Assembly: GCA_026014615.1 (NCBI GenBank)
Contig: JAOZHZ010000019.1
Coordinates: 124,001 to 188,000 of the forward strand
DNA from: Candidatus Bathyarchaeota archaeon
GTDB lineage: Archaea > Thermoproteota > Bathyarchaeia > Bathyarchaeales > Bathycorpusculaceae
Direction: 5' to 3'
DNA: 64,000 bases
A program made the position numbers and the translations under genes. A model generated the notes under the pieces. It was given only the letters and a program-made list of their open reading frames with translations. It did not search any database and was not told the origin of the DNA. Shown in pieces: positions 8,297-17,743 of this stretch; position 1 is the stretch's first letter, and each line of letters begins with the position of its first letter.

Positions 8297-9121
8297 TTAA
8301 GCGAAATAGTATGCTTTGGGTAGGTACTCCTCTGCTTGAGTCCACATGTTCTCAAAGTAGTAGCAGACTAGTTTTTCAACGCTGGCGTTGGTTGTCCTCA
8401 TAATCGTGAGGTTCTTTACGAAGAATGTGGTTGCCTCTGTCGTAAACAGGTTAACTGTGCTTTTGTCTGTATTTAGCATAGAAATAGGCGTTGCTTTCTG
8501 CGTGTACTTGACGTGGCAAGCGGGATTCTTTTTAAGAAACTGTGTGATTTCCAAAAACGCGCTGTTAGTTTTGGGTTTGTTTATGAGTGCTTTAAAGCAT
8601 AGCCTTTTCTTTCCTGCATCTCTAAAGTTTTCACTGAACTCAAAAATGTATTCCCTGAAAAGCTCCCAAGTGCCGCTCAGGTCAATGCTGCTTTGTGTAG
8701 TTATTATGTCGCCTCTGAGAACGGACTCTATTCGTTCCCGTCCAGAAATCAACGTGAACTGCGGTTCCTCTTCTGAGCAAAACATGTTAATGTTTTGTTC
8801 TTTGAATCTTTCAAAAAGTTTCTCCACTTTCAACTGGGTTCTGCTGAGTTCCTTTTTCTGGCGTTGAAGCAAAATAGCAAGACCTTCTTTCAAAGAGACC
8901 GCTTTGAATGTAGCAGGACTGGTAAGTCCTCTTTCCACCAAACCCAGCTTTTGCAATATTGCTATTATTCTGTAGGTGTCGTGCCTTGAGACTTTTGAAA
9001 CTTTGGACACGTTTTTTATGGTGGTTCTTCCAGTCATCGCGAGGGCAAGGTAAACCCTAGCTTGCCTATAAGTGAGGTCCAACGAAGTTAATGTCCTCAC
9101 ATCTTCTTCTTGGATTTCCAA
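8297..9121 (-). CDS. TrmB-like transcriptional regulator
   Basis: A 274-aa protein. Residues ~9-75 are a winged helix: LTSLDLTYRQARVYLALAM, then TIKNVSKVSKVSRHDTYRII as recognition helix and LGLVERGLTSPATFKAV as wing. A coiled-coil stretch follows (LQRQKKELSRTQLKVEKLF), then a TrmB-type C-terminal domain. TrmB proteins often sense sugars. It diverges from the secreted PQQ-propeller gene across 158 bp, so it may control that gene. Confidence 0.82.
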   Translation of the reverse strand: MEIQEEDVRTLTSLDLTYRQARVYLALAMTGRTTIKNVSKVSKVSRHDTYRIIAILQKLGLVERGLTSPATFKAVSLKEGLAILLQRQKKELSRTQLKVEKLFERFKEQNINMFCSEEEPQFTLISGRERIESVLRGDIITTQSSIDLSGTWELFREYIFEFSENFRDAGKKRLCFKALINKPKTNSAFLEITQFLKKNPACHVKYTQKATPISMLNTDKSTVNLFTTEATTFFVKNLTIMRTTNASVEKLVCYYFENMWTQAEEYLPKAYYFA

Positions 9122-9279
9122 TTCATCTCTCCCCAGTTATTAATTGATGGGTAGAGAATAAAAATTTTTAGCAAACACATCATGTTAGTCACCTTTTGTC
9201 GGTCGGAGTGCGACATTCCAACGCTTAAGTTGCTACAAAAACAAACTATTCCTTCACGGAAATAAGGAGAACGAGAGAA

Positions 9280-12021
9280 ATGAAAATCCTAAACAAAAAA
9301 TCGAAAAATACCGATAACAAAATGAAGCTTGCTGTGTTTGCTTTGCTTTTGACGTTAACGGTTTCGCTTGCGGCAGTTCCAACTGCTATTGCTCACGACC
9401 CACCGTGGACTGTTCCCACTTACACCTATGTTGCTGTAACTAACGACGTAGTTGGCGTTGACCAGCCGTTTACAGTTGTCTTTTGGACTGCGGCTTATCC
9501 ACCCACCGCGAACGGCGCTTACGGCGACCGATGGACCTTCACGGTTGAAATAACTAAACCCGACGGTTCTACCGACATAATTGGACCTATAACTTCTGAC
9601 CCCGTAGGAAGCGGATGGACACAATACCAGCCTACCCAGCTTGGAAAATACGCTGTTGTTGCTAAGGTCGCTGACCATCTAATAACTGGTTTGCCTAAAC
9701 CTGAGGGCGGCTACTTCATGAGCGGCGATGCATATATAAATGACACTTTCGCTGCCAGCGAGAGTGACCCTGTAACCGTGATGGTTCAGCAAGAGCTGAT
9801 AGACTGGTGGCCTGAAGCGCCTCTGCCAACTGAATTCTGGACACGACCCATAAACGCAGCAAACCGCAACTGGGCAAATCTTGCAGCCAACTGGTTGGCA
9901 GGCTCAGCGCAAAACGTTGGACCGACCAGCAACTTTGCTTACGGTACAGGACCTGAAAGTGCACACATCATGTGGGCTACACCCATGTGGTCAGGAGGCA
10001 TAATGGACGCACGGTTCGGCGAGACAGGTTACTCAACTTCAGACTATGAAGGCTTAAGCTTTAACCCGCCAATAATCGTTGACGGTAGGGTCTTCTATAA
10101 CGTTCAATCGCTACCAAAATATGGCTGGTACTGTCTGGACTTATACACCGGTGAAACGCTATACTTCCATAACACCACCGGACCTATATCCACGCCCAGC
10201 GGCTCATCCTCAGGGGCAATTACAGGCGGCGCATTAGCTTTCGGTCAGATATTCAACTATGAATCGCCTAACCAGCACGGCGGCAAACCTTACTTGTGGT
10301 CCACAGGCAGCGCAGGCGGCTTCATGGAGTCTGGTGGGGCAAAATGGATGATGTTCGATGCGTACACAGGCAACTACATGTGCAGCATTGAAAATGTGCC
10401 TTCGTGGGCTGGCGGTGGAGGCTTCTTTGGCGGCGGCGGGGTTTCCGTCTACGGCAAGGATGGCAGCCTAACATACTACAACATTGTAGGCACGTCAGAC
10501 CCAACAAATCCTATGGCTCCAGAAACAGCTCCCTACTACCTTCAATGCTGGAACACCACCCGCACTATATGGTGGAAACCAGTATGGGGCACCACCTTCG
10601 CTGAATACTGGCTTTGGCGACCCGGCTTAAACGTAACCTACGACGGCAACAACGGCTACTCCATAAACGTGACTGTTCCTGAAATGGCGGGCAGCTTACT
10701 TGTAGTTCGTGAAGACGAATTCGCCATAGGCGGAACTTCTGGCAAGAACAATGGCACATACGTTGAGGAAGGTAACTTGTGGGCATTAAGTCTCAAGCCT
10801 GGCGAAGAAGGCACACTTCTCTGGAACATTACTTTCACGCCACCCCAAGCAGTTCCTGACCGCGCAATCACCGGCGTTTTCGGCGGCGGAAGCATGAGCG
10901 GACCAACAATCGACCCCGAAGATGGTGTCTTCATCTACTCGCAGTCTATGACGCGGCAGTGGTGGGGCTTTAACCTGACAACAGGTGAACAAATCTGGGG
11001 TCCAACTGAACCTGAACCGCAAATGAAATTCTACGGCATGACCTCAACCATTTACGACGGTAAACTGATTTCCTCCACGGGGCTATCTGCTGGAGACCTC
11101 TACGCCTATGACATCCAAACAGGAGAACTCCTGTGGGTCTACAACGCCACCCAAGTAGGCTCTGAATCGCCTTACGGCAACTACCCAATCTCCGTTGCAT
11201 GCGTCTGTGACGGAAAAATCTACGCCTACTCAACCGAACACTCGCCAACTCAACCCCTCTGGCGCGGTTCCTACCTACGCTGCATCAACGCATCAAACGG
11301 CGAAGAAATCTGGAAAATCCTTCATTGGGGCTCAGCAGTGGCAGCAGACGGCTTCCTTGTGGGACTCAACTTCTATGACAACCAGATATACTGCTACGGC
11401 AAAGGACCAAGCGGCACCACCGTTACGGTTGCCCCGAAAACTTCCCCAAGAGGCGCCAGCGTACTGATCGAGGGAACCGTAACTGACCAAACGGAAGCCC
11501 AAAAGGGCACTCCCGCAATAGCGGACGAAGGCATGCAGGCATGGATGGAATACATGTATGCAGCCCAAGCAAAACCCATGGACGCAAAAGGCGTAACTGT
11601 GCACTTGACGGTTATTGACCCCAACAATAACTTCCAAGACCTCGGTAACGTAACCACAGACATATACGGAAACTACGCTCTCATGTGGACTCCGCCAGTT
11701 CCAGGACTCTACACTGTAACAGCCACATTCGTAGGATCAAACTCCTACTATGGCTCTTCGGCAGAAACCGCATTCGGCGTCGAAGAAGCAACCGCTGTAC
11801 CCGCAATAGAAACGCCTGCTCCTCCAACTCATACACTTGCTCAGGCTACTCCTACACAGGAACCCGCACAGACTCAGTCAGCGGCGCCTGCGCCTTCACC
11901 CGCAGTTCCACCCACCAGTGCAGCAGTTCCAACAACCACATACATTGCAATCGGCGTGGCAGTAGTCGTTATCGTAGTTGCTGCAGCAGCACTTGTCCTT
12001 AGACGACGTAAAAATTCGTAA
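9280..12021 (+). CDS. Large secreted PQQ-like beta-propeller protein with C-terminal membrane anchor
   Basis: 913 aa. Residues ~15-39 form a Sec signal peptide (MKLAVFALLLTLTVSLAAVP). An Ig-like N-terminal region is followed by a propeller with recurring blade ends (TGETLYFHNTTG, TGEQIWGP, TGELLWVYN, NGEEIWKILHWG), as in PQQ/WD-like pyrrolo-quinoline repeats. Next comes an Ig/CARDB-like domain (TVTVAPKTSPRGASVLIEGT), a Pro/Thr/Ala-rich linker, a TM helix near 890-907 and an RRRK stop. It should be anchored on the outer face, as for S-layer-associated archaeal proteins. A ribosome-binding site (AAGGAGAA) precedes ATG 9280. Ligand unknown. Confidence 0.83.
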   Translation: MKILNKKSKNTDNKMKLAVFALLLTLTVSLAAVPTAIAHDPPWTVPTYTYVAVTNDVVGVDQPFTVVFWTAAYPPTANGAYGDRWTFTVEITKPDGSTDIIGPITSDPVGSGWTQYQPTQLGKYAVVAKVADHLITGLPKPEGGYFMSGDAYINDTFAASESDPVTVMVQQELIDWWPEAPLPTEFWTRPINAANRNWANLAANWLAGSAQNVGPTSNFAYGTGPESAHIMWATPMWSGGIMDARFGETGYSTSDYEGLSFNPPIIVDGRVFYNVQSLPKYGWYCLDLYTGETLYFHNTTGPISTPSGSSSGAITGGALAFGQIFNYESPNQHGGKPYLWSTGSAGGFMESGGAKWMMFDAYTGNYMCSIENVPSWAGGGGFFGGGGVSVYGKDGSLTYYNIVGTSDPTNPMAPETAPYYLQCWNTTRTIWWKPVWGTTFAEYWLWRPGLNVTYDGNNGYSINVTVPEMAGSLLVVREDEFAIGGTSGKNNGTYVEEGNLWALSLKPGEEGTLLWNITFTPPQAVPDRAITGVFGGGSMSGPTIDPEDGVFIYSQSMTRQWWGFNLTTGEQIWGPTEPEPQMKFYGMTSTIYDGKLISSTGLSAGDLYAYDIQTGELLWVYNATQVGSESPYGNYPISVACVCDGKIYAYSTEHSPTQPLWRGSYLRCINASNGEEIWKILHWGSAVAADGFLVGLNFYDNQIYCYGKGPSGTTVTVAPKTSPRGASVLIEGTVTDQTEAQKGTPAIADEGMQAWMEYMYAAQAKPMDAKGVTVHLTVIDPNNNFQDLGNVTTDIYGNYALMWTPPVPGLYTVTATFVGSNSYYGSSAETAFGVEEATAVPAIETPAPPTHTLAQATPTQEPAQTQSAAPAPSPAVPPTSAAVPTTTYIAIGVAVVVIVVAAAALVLRRRKNS

Positions 12022-12417
12022 TCTTCCCTCTCTTTCTTTTTTTGAGTATGGACGGCATTGGCGAAGTTGGGGCTGAATGGGCTCTTGGGTCGTGTACTGT
12101 TTGCTCTCTTTGGGTTTCTTCTCTCCTTAAGTTTAGAGCCCCAGCAAACCCTACTTTGCAATTGAAGTTGTGTGTTCCCTGTTTTGAGGCTGTTCAAGTA
12201 AGTGCTTAACGTGTTTTTGTTCGGTGGGTTTTGGGTGAAAATGTTTTTCTTCTTCCGAGAGCTTTAAATGTACTCTTTACACAGAGTTCTTGAGCTTAAG
12301 TATTTAGAGGCAGAGTTTCAATTGCTAAAATCGTTATCTGGCAAATTCGCAACACCAAACAGGATTCAGCTAAACTTTCCCCTGTTAACTGCTAACTACG
12401 CTGGAGGCGCGTAATCC
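12022..12417. other. Non-coding leader and promoter region of aIF6
   Basis: No coding frame was found. A pyrimidine-rich tract (TCTTTCTTTTTTT near 12030-12042) probably ends the propeller transcript. A TATA-like CTTTAAAT at 12262-12269 would start an aIF6 transcript near 12290 with a leader of about 125 nt. Confidence 0.5.
12262..12269 (+). promoter_or_regulatory. TATA box candidate for aIF6
   Basis: CTTTAAAT preceded by purines (CCGAGAG) resembles a BRE-TATA pair. It is the best candidate in the gap; the resulting leader would be long. Confidence 0.4.
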
Positions 12418-13086
12418 TTGGCAGTTTACTTAACCAGCATAGTCAGCAGCGCAAGCATCGGTGTTTACTCCCTTGCCACTGACAAATTCGCTTTAATCCC
12501 CAAGATGGTTCCCCCAGATAAAGCCCAAAAAACAGCCGAATGGCTAAACGTTCCGCTTATTCACACCAGCATCGGCGGCAGCCTACTCGCGGGAACCTTG
12601 GCATGTGCCAACAGCAACGGCATAATTCTTTCTTCGTTTGCGCGTCAAGAAGAAGTTGACGCTATAAAAACTGTCTTCGAAGGAAACGTTAGGGTGATGG
12701 AGAGTAGAAAAACCGCGTTTGGTAACTTAATTTTAGCCAACGACCACGGTGCCGTTGTGGACTCACGTATGAAAGATTTCATAATGAAGCAGGTCTCTGA
12801 CACCTTGGGCGTTGAGGTTGTGCCCAGCCGAATCGCCGATTTAACTTACGTCGGCTCCTTGGCGACCGCAACCAACAAAGGCGTTTTGGCTCATCCGCTT
12901 CTGAAGGAAGAAGAGAAAAAAGTCCTCGAATCCGTCTTGAAGGTTCCAGTGGATGTAGGCACCATAAACTGCGGTATACCCTACGTTGGCACAGGCTTAA
13001 TCGCCAACTCTCACGCTGCGGTTGCTGGTTCTATGACAACTGGACCTGAGATGTTCCTAATTGAGCATGCTCTAGACACTCTATGA
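12418..13086 (+). CDS. eif6: Translation initiation/anti-association factor aIF6
   Basis: A 222-aa pentein-fold protein that binds the 50S subunit and blocks premature subunit joining. Five pseudo-repeats are visible, for example SIGVYSLATDKFALIPKMVP, TSIGGSLLAGTLACANSNGI, LANDHGAVVDSRM and SLATATNKGVLAHPLL. The start is TTG 12418 (MAVYLTSIVSSASIGVYS). In many archaea it follows L31e directly; here about 4.2 kb of other genes intervene. Confidence 0.95.
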   Translation: MAVYLTSIVSSASIGVYSLATDKFALIPKMVPPDKAQKTAEWLNVPLIHTSIGGSLLAGTLACANSNGIILSSFARQEEVDAIKTVFEGNVRVMESRKTAFGNLILANDHGAVVDSRMKDFIMKQVSDTLGVEVVPSRIADLTYVGSLATATNKGVLAHPLLKEEEKKVLESVLKVPVDVGTINCGIPYVGTGLIANSHAAVAGSMTTGPEMFLIEHALDTL

Positions 13087-13139
13087 AGCTGACCATTCTA
13101 TTATTGTTTAAATAGCCACGATTTTTGGCGGACACAAAT

Positions 13140-13792
13140 GGTGATCACGCCCTTATTTTTTCGCCTGTGGAACTGGGAAGTATGCGATAGTATTTTCACA
13201 AATGGGTTTTGATGTTGAAGGTTGTGACCTTAGTTCCGAAATGGTGCAATGTGCAAAGGCAACTGCTGTGGCTTCAAATGCAAAAGTTACTTTTGTCCAA
13301 GCGGATTTCAAGCGATTGCCTATGGTGTTCAACCGGAAGTTTGACTGTATTGTTTGCCTTGGTATAACTCCTTAAACCATGAACTGGAGGAACAGGGAGT
13401 GTTGTCCTCTCTGGAGAGTATGTATAACGTCTTGAGCAAGAACGGCACCGTAATAGTTCAAATAAGAAACATACCAAAACTGGTGCGAGATAAGACAAGG
13501 ATTTTCCTAGTTCACCACCACAAGGAACCTAACGGCGATTTGAAACTGTTCTTTCACGTTTTAGATTTTTATCCTAAGAAAGTAACTTTTAACGTTGCCT
13601 CATACGTTGAAAATTAGGGACTGCCAAAATTGACGTGAACTCGGTATAGATTATAATCCTCTCTCCGAAAACAAACTGGCCCCTTTGATGGCTAAAGCGG
13701 GGTTTAGGGACTTGAGAACCTATGGGTCTTTTGAGTTTGCGCCTTTTGAGGAACAGAAAAGCGCCGACATCATAATTGTCGGAAATAAATAA
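13140..13792 (+). pseudogene. Decayed class I SAM-dependent methyltransferase
   Basis: Pieces in different frames line up as one methyltransferase. From 13166 the frame reads CGTGKYAIVFSQMGFDVEGC (motif I and the acidic loop), then VQADFKRLPMVFNRKFDCIV. It hits a stop after CLGITP, and the next frame resumes with NSLNHELEEQGVLSSLESMY (the post-IV region), ends at a stop at 13617, and a third frame carries LAPLMAKAGFRDLRTYGSFE to a stop at 13792. At least two frameshifts and a missing start argue for decay. It sits among insertions that split the aIF6-LX block. Confidence 0.8.
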
Positions 13793-13952
13793 CAAGAGAA
13801 AGAAATATGAAAAGAGCAGCATGTGTACGAAAATATCAAGACAGAAATTATATGAGACAATTGGTGTAACAATAGGAGAGACGTAAGCATGACCGCTAAC
13901 AAAGAAGCATGGCAAGAAGCGCCGTATTTTCAAGGTGTAACTGCAAAGCAGC

Positions 13953-14720
13953 CTAGAGTGTTAGGCATGCTTCAACAGAGAGCCAAAATATCTTCAAAGG
14001 TGCCGATAACAAATCATCCTGCAGCCTTTGGTCCCATGCAGTTCCGCCGCAATCGTCACCTGCCAGCAAATACTGTCCAAGCAAAACGTTACGGAACTTG
14101 GCGATTGCAAGCAAAGCTGAACACTCCATCTCCACTGTCAAACAGCCATCCCTTTTGCGTTCGGAGATTTTCCCTTTGGTTTCTCTGTAAAACGCATCTG
14201 TGGTCCATGTCCTGCCCACTTCATAGTTGACGCCATGATTCTTGAGTACCTGCACGAGTTTTTGAATTACCGCTGGGTCAGCTTCTACTGTTCTTGATGG
14301 CGGCAAATAATGATACGACATGCCCTCATCTCTAATAGCAGCGTTAGGAACTACAACAGCTCCTCGGTTCAATTCGGATTTCAAGACTCCCGCACCTCCG
14401 CAAGCGACAATTTTTCGGCAGCCTAAAGCGACCAAGATTTCAAGCAAACTTCCTGCCAATGGAGCCCCGCATCCTGTGGGGCAAACAACCGAAAGAAAAC
14501 GGTCGCCCTGTTTCAGCTTGAAGACCTCGATGGTCTGAAGCACAGATTTGATGTCATAAATTTTTTCGAGCAGTTGGTCTTGCTTTAGCCTTTGGATAAC
14601 TGAGTTGTAGAAAATGATGATGCAGTGTTCTGGCAGGTTGCTACTTTTTAGGATAGAGGGTTCAATTAACGCTGTACGGTCGCTGTCAAACTCAAGTAGC
14701 GGTATTGTATTCATTTCCAT
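13953..14720 (-). CDS. Purine/uridine phosphorylase family protein
   Basis: A 255-aa nucleoside phosphorylase fold. Visible are CPTGCGAPLAGSLLEILVAL (phosphate/ribose region), RKIVACGGAGVLKSELNRGA and the late DGCLTVEMECSALLAIAKFR (the VEMEx ribose-binding motif). The family cleaves nucleosides with phosphate to a base and ribose-1-phosphate; base specificity cannot be read. It is transcribed towards the decayed methyltransferase. Confidence 0.85.
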   Translation of the reverse strand: MEMNTIPLLEFDSDRTALIEPSILKSSNLPEHCIIIFYNSVIQRLKQDQLLEKIYDIKSVLQTIEVFKLKQGDRFLSVVCPTGCGAPLAGSLLEILVALGCRKIVACGGAGVLKSELNRGAVVVPNAAIRDEGMSYHYLPPSRTVEADPAVIQKLVQVLKNHGVNYEVGRTWTTDAFYRETKGKISERKRDGCLTVEMECSALLAIAKFRNVLLGQYLLAGDDCGGTAWDQRLQDDLLSAPLKIFWLSVEACLTL

Positions 14721-14887
14721 TCACCATATGCCCTTGCTTGGAATTAATGCGTGGGTACGCTTTTAAAAACTTTGATCCCTCATTCAAAATGATTACACTC
14801 ACGTTATCAGCTACCGCTTTGCCTGAATATTATGCAAACGGAGACCTTGAAAATATTATTTAGTTTTATTTTCATATCTAACCCATT

Positions 14888-15454
14888 ATGGTACTAGGAA
14901 ATGTTCAAAAGCCCATTATTCAGACTTCACGACTTGAACTGCGAGATTTTAGGGAGGTTGACTTGGTGGAAGTGCATGAGTATGCTTCAGACCCTCAGGT
15001 TGCTCGTTTCATGAATTGGGGACCTAACACAGAAGAGGAACCGCGCGGGTTCATTCAGAAATCTATTGCTTACCAAAAGGAGAAACCTCGAGTTAATTAT
15101 CCGCTAGCTGTTGTAGTTCGTGAGGGGAATAAGCTTATCGGGGGCTGCGGCGTGTACGAGTCAAACATTAAAAGTCGTGTGGGTTGGATTGGTTACTGTT
15201 TGAATCGTCAGTTTTGGGGCCACGGTTATGCGACTGAAACGGCAATAGCGCTCCTTGGGTTCGGTTTCACCCATCTTAATTTGCATCGAATATTTGCCAC
15301 CTGTGACCCAGCAAACACCGCATCGATGCATGTCATGGAAAAGGTCGGCATGCAATACGAAGGTCATCTGCGAGAGAACATACACTGCAAAGGGGCGTGG
15401 TATGACTCGCTTATTTATGCCATCCTTGACTGCGAATGGAAAACGGCAAAGTAG
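14888..15454 (+). CDS. GNAT N-acetyltransferase, RimJ/RimL type
   Basis: A 188-aa acetyl-CoA-dependent transferase: LELRDFREVDLVEVHEYASD at the N-terminus, LAVVVREGNKLIGGCGVYES (central strands), IGYCLNRQFWGHGYATETAI (the Q/RxxGxG/A acetyl-CoA loop) and RIFATCDPANTASMHVMEKV. RimJ/RimL relatives acetylate protein N-termini, but many act on small molecules, so the substrate is unknown. It starts at ATG 14888 downstream of AT-rich DNA (TTATTTAGTTTTATTTTC). Confidence 0.87.
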   Translation: MVLGNVQKPIIQTSRLELRDFREVDLVEVHEYASDPQVARFMNWGPNTEEEPRGFIQKSIAYQKEKPRVNYPLAVVVREGNKLIGGCGVYESNIKSRVGWIGYCLNRQFWGHGYATETAIALLGFGFTHLNLHRIFATCDPANTASMHVMEKVGMQYEGHLRENIHCKGAWYDSLIYAILDCEWKTAK

Positions 15455-15671
15455 CGGTGCGTGTGGTTTGGGTTTACGAAAAACTTTTTTATGCAGTAAA
15501 CGCTTGCCAAAACTTTTGCTTTTATTCCTGTGGGTTCATTTTACGGTATACCTGCTTTATCTTGAAACTGCTGAATCTTGCTTTCCTCGGGTTTAAGGTG
15601 TGCTTATTGGCGTGTTAAACAGTTTGGTATTTAGTCAACTTTGATATCTGCAATATGGAGTGCCGTTTTTC

Positions 15672-15690
15672 AGCGAATATGTTTATAATT
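15672..15690 (+). promoter_or_regulatory. Strong promoter of LX-pfdA-ftsY
   Basis: AGCGAATATGTTTATAATT contains a BRE-like purine block and a TATA box. It matches the promoter upstream of L1 (33539-33557) at 18 of 19 positions. Initiation is expected near 15711, ~19 nt before the LX ATG. Confidence 0.65.
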
Positions 15691-15729
15691 GGGAATGCAT
15701 TGGATGTTGTGCAGGAAAAGTGGAATAGC

Positions 15730-15957
15730 ATGAAGGTTTTCAAAGTAACCGGCAAGATTTACAAGCCGAACTTAAAAACGGACTTCGTCAGGGAATTGAT
15801 AGCCGACAAGCCCGAACACGCGGAAGAACGTGTCTACGCTGAAATCGGCAGCAGGCACCGAGTGAAACGTTGCCACATGAAAGTCACCAAAGTCGAAGAA
15901 GTTCCCGTGGACGAAATTGAAAATCCAATCTTAAAGAAAATGGTTATTGGGGCATAA
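15730..15957 (+). CDS. rplX: Large ribosomal subunit protein LX (L18a/L20a-type)
   Basis: A 75-aa protein starting MKVFKVTGKIYKPNLKTDFV and ending EIENPILKKMVIGA, with the SRHRVKRCHMKVTKVEEV core of the archaeal LX family. ATG 15730 is chosen because the upstream in-frame ATG at 15655 would place the start before the promoter. It leads the LX-prefoldin alpha-FtsY operon. Confidence 0.93.
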   Translation: MKVFKVTGKIYKPNLKTDFVRELIADKPEHAEERVYAEIGSRHRVKRCHMKVTKVEEVPVDEIENPILKKMVIGA

Positions 15958-15960
15958 GCC

Positions 15961-16401
15961 TTGGCTACTATGGGCAAAGAAGAAGAGGAAGTTCGCAGAC
16001 TCAGCATGCAGCTGCGCTATTTTGAGCAGACTGCCGAAAATCTGCAGCAGCGTCTTAGCATGTTAAACGCCGCGTTAACCGACTTGACCTACGCGAACAT
16101 GACTCTGGAAAGCATCGAGAAGGAGCAGGAGAACGCGGAGATGCTGGTTCCCATAGGCGGTAGCAGCTACATCAGCGTTAAACTGGCAGACGCCAACAAG
16201 GTCGTTGTTGGTTTAGGAGCAGGCGTAAGCGTAGAGAAAACTTTGCCCGAAGCAAAAACCATCGTCAAACAGCGCATGGAAGACCTTGAAAAAACCCGTA
16301 CGCAGGCACAGCAGCAGTTGACCCAAATCGCCGACCGCATCAACCAAGACCGAAGCCGAATGGAAAATCTCCTCTCAGGGATAAGAGCAGGACCGCAGTA
16401 A
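15961..16401 (+). CDS. pfdA: Prefoldin alpha subunit
   Basis: A 146-aa coiled-coil chaperone subunit that hands unfolded proteins to the thermosome. N- and C-terminal coiled coils (RRLSMQLRYFEQTAENLQQR; MEDLEKTRTQAQQQLTQIAD) flank the beta-hairpin region MLVPIGGSSYISVKLADANK. Start may be TTG 15961 or ATG 15970, both in frame; TTG follows the LX stop by three bases. Confidence 0.93.
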   Translation: MATMGKEEEEVRRLSMQLRYFEQTAENLQQRLSMLNAALTDLTYANMTLESIEKEQENAEMLVPIGGSSYISVKLADANKVVVGLGAGVSVEKTLPEAKTIVKQRMEDLEKTRTQAQQQLTQIADRINQDRSRMENLLSGIRAGPQ

Positions 16402-16405
16402 CCCC

Positions 16406-17311
16406 ATGTTTGAGAAGCTCAAGTCCGGGTTCAAAGGCTTAGTAACCAAAGTTACAACCTCTGAGCTAAAACCCGAAAACCTGCGTCCCCTTTTAGACGA
16501 TTTCCGCATGACTTTGGCAGAGAACGACGTCGCGTTCCAAGTTGCTGACAAAGTCTGTGACGAACTGGAGAAGCGTCTGACGGGCGTGCAGGTAAAACGA
16601 CTTGAAGACCGCAAAAAAATCGTGGAAGACAACCTGCGGCAAGTGCTTCTCGAAGTCATGTTAACCGACAAGAAGATCGACATTTTCGCGAAAACCGCTG
16701 AGAAGCGAGCTGAAAAGGACCCGTTGGTTCTGCTGTTTGTGGGCATAAACGGCACAGGCAAAACCACCAGCATAGCGAAAGTGGCGCAGTTTCTTAAAGA
16801 CAAAAAATACAGCGTAGTTCTTTCAGGCAGTGACACCTACCGCGCAGGCAGCATAGAGCAGTTGGATGAACACGCGAAACGATTGAACCTGAAGATGATT
16901 AGACACCAGTACGGCGCAGACCCAGCAGCAGTCGCCTACGACACCATCAGCCACGCCAAAGCCCACGGAGTAAACGTCGTTCTTATCGACACGGCGGGCA
17001 GAATGCAGACCAACCAGAACCTCATGAGCGAACTCTCCAAAGTGAAGCGTGTGGTCAAGCCAGACTTCACCATTTTAACGGTGGATTCGCTGGCGGGAAA
17101 CGACGCGGTGCAGCAAGCAGAAGAATTCAACAAATGCGTGGGCATTGACGCGACAATTTTGACGAAGGTAGACGCAGACGTGAAGGGCGGCGCCGCTCTT
17201 AGCGTGACGTATGTTACGCAGAAGCCGATTTTGTTCATCGGGGTGGGGCAATCGTACAAGGATTTGGAAGTGTTTAACCCCGAAAAATTCGTCAACATGA
17301 TACTGCGATAA
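16406..17311 (+). CDS. ftsY: Signal recognition particle receptor FtsY
   Basis: A 301-aa SRP GTPase. An N-domain helical bundle precedes the G-domain: GINGTGKTTS (113-122, P-loop), DTAGRMQTNQNLMSELSKVK, and TKVDADVKGGAALS. The acidic A-domain is short, as in many archaeal FtsY. It receives SRP-ribosome complexes at the membrane. It closes the LX-pfdA-ftsY operon. Confidence 0.96.
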   Translation: MFEKLKSGFKGLVTKVTTSELKPENLRPLLDDFRMTLAENDVAFQVADKVCDELEKRLTGVQVKRLEDRKKIVEDNLRQVLLEVMLTDKKIDIFAKTAEKRAEKDPLVLLFVGINGTGKTTSIAKVAQFLKDKKYSVVLSGSDTYRAGSIEQLDEHAKRLNLKMIRHQYGADPAAVAYDTISHAKAHGVNVVLIDTAGRMQTNQNLMSELSKVKRVVKPDFTILTVDSLAGNDAVQQAEEFNKCVGIDATILTKVDADVKGGAALSVTYVTQKPILFIGVGQSYKDLEVFNPEKFVNMILR

Positions 17312-17337
17312 ATTCGTGTCGGGTATCAACCAACTAA

Positions 17338-17357
17338 TTGTTCTCTTTTTTCTTTGT
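17338..17357 (+). terminator. Poly-T terminator after ftsY
   Basis: TTGTTCTCTTTTTTCTTTG lies just after the ftsY stop and before the convergent roadblock gene. Archaeal RNA polymerase terminates at such T-rich runs. Confidence 0.45.
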
Positions 17358-17366
17358 TGACTTATT

Positions 17367-17732
17367 TTAGCTTACTATGCTGCTGATTTTTCTTGCGGCA
17401 TCATTTAGTTTCAGCAGTATCAACCCTAACTGCGTCTCACGGGTTGTCAAAACCACCAGCAGCACCTTTGGTCCAGCCCCCAAGGCTATCATTTTTGAGT
17501 TCTCACTCTCAACAATCACGCGTCCAGCGGTTCCGCCTTTCACTTCGGTAATGGCTGTTTCCGCGGAACCCATCATGCTAGCGCTCATAGCGGCGAAGGT
17601 TTCCGCGTCAACCTCGGGGGATGTGTCTGAGGAAACAAGTAATCCGTCCCGTGTGATAACCGCTGAGGAAACCACACCCCCTACCATTTTTAATCCCTTC
17701 AGAATTTCATCGATTAAACTTTTAGTGGACAA
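17367..17732 (-). CDS. Roadblock/LC7 domain protein
   Basis: A 121-aa stand-alone roadblock domain: SLIDEILKGLKMVGGVVSSA, VITRDGLLVSSDTSPEVDAE, MMGSAETAITEVKGGTAGRV and the ending VVLTTRETQLGLILLKLNDA. Roadblock proteins (for example MglB) partner small Ras-like GTPases as scaffolds or GAPs. It is the last gene of the signalling operon, 11 bp after the GTPase fusion, which makes the fusion its probable partner. Confidence 0.9.
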   Translation of the reverse strand: MSTKSLIDEILKGLKMVGGVVSSAVITRDGLLVSSDTSPEVDAETFAAMSASMMGSAETAITEVKGGTAGRVIVESENSKMIALGAGPKVLLVVLTTRETQLGLILLKLNDAARKISSIVS

Positions 17733-17743
17733 TCTTCATAACC

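Noticed and set aside
13889-14230. Plus-strand frame starting MTANKEAWQEAPYFQG with a good ribosome-binding site
   Set aside because: Most of it lies opposite the phosphorylase gene and becomes non-protein-like after ~25 residues; at most a gene remnant.
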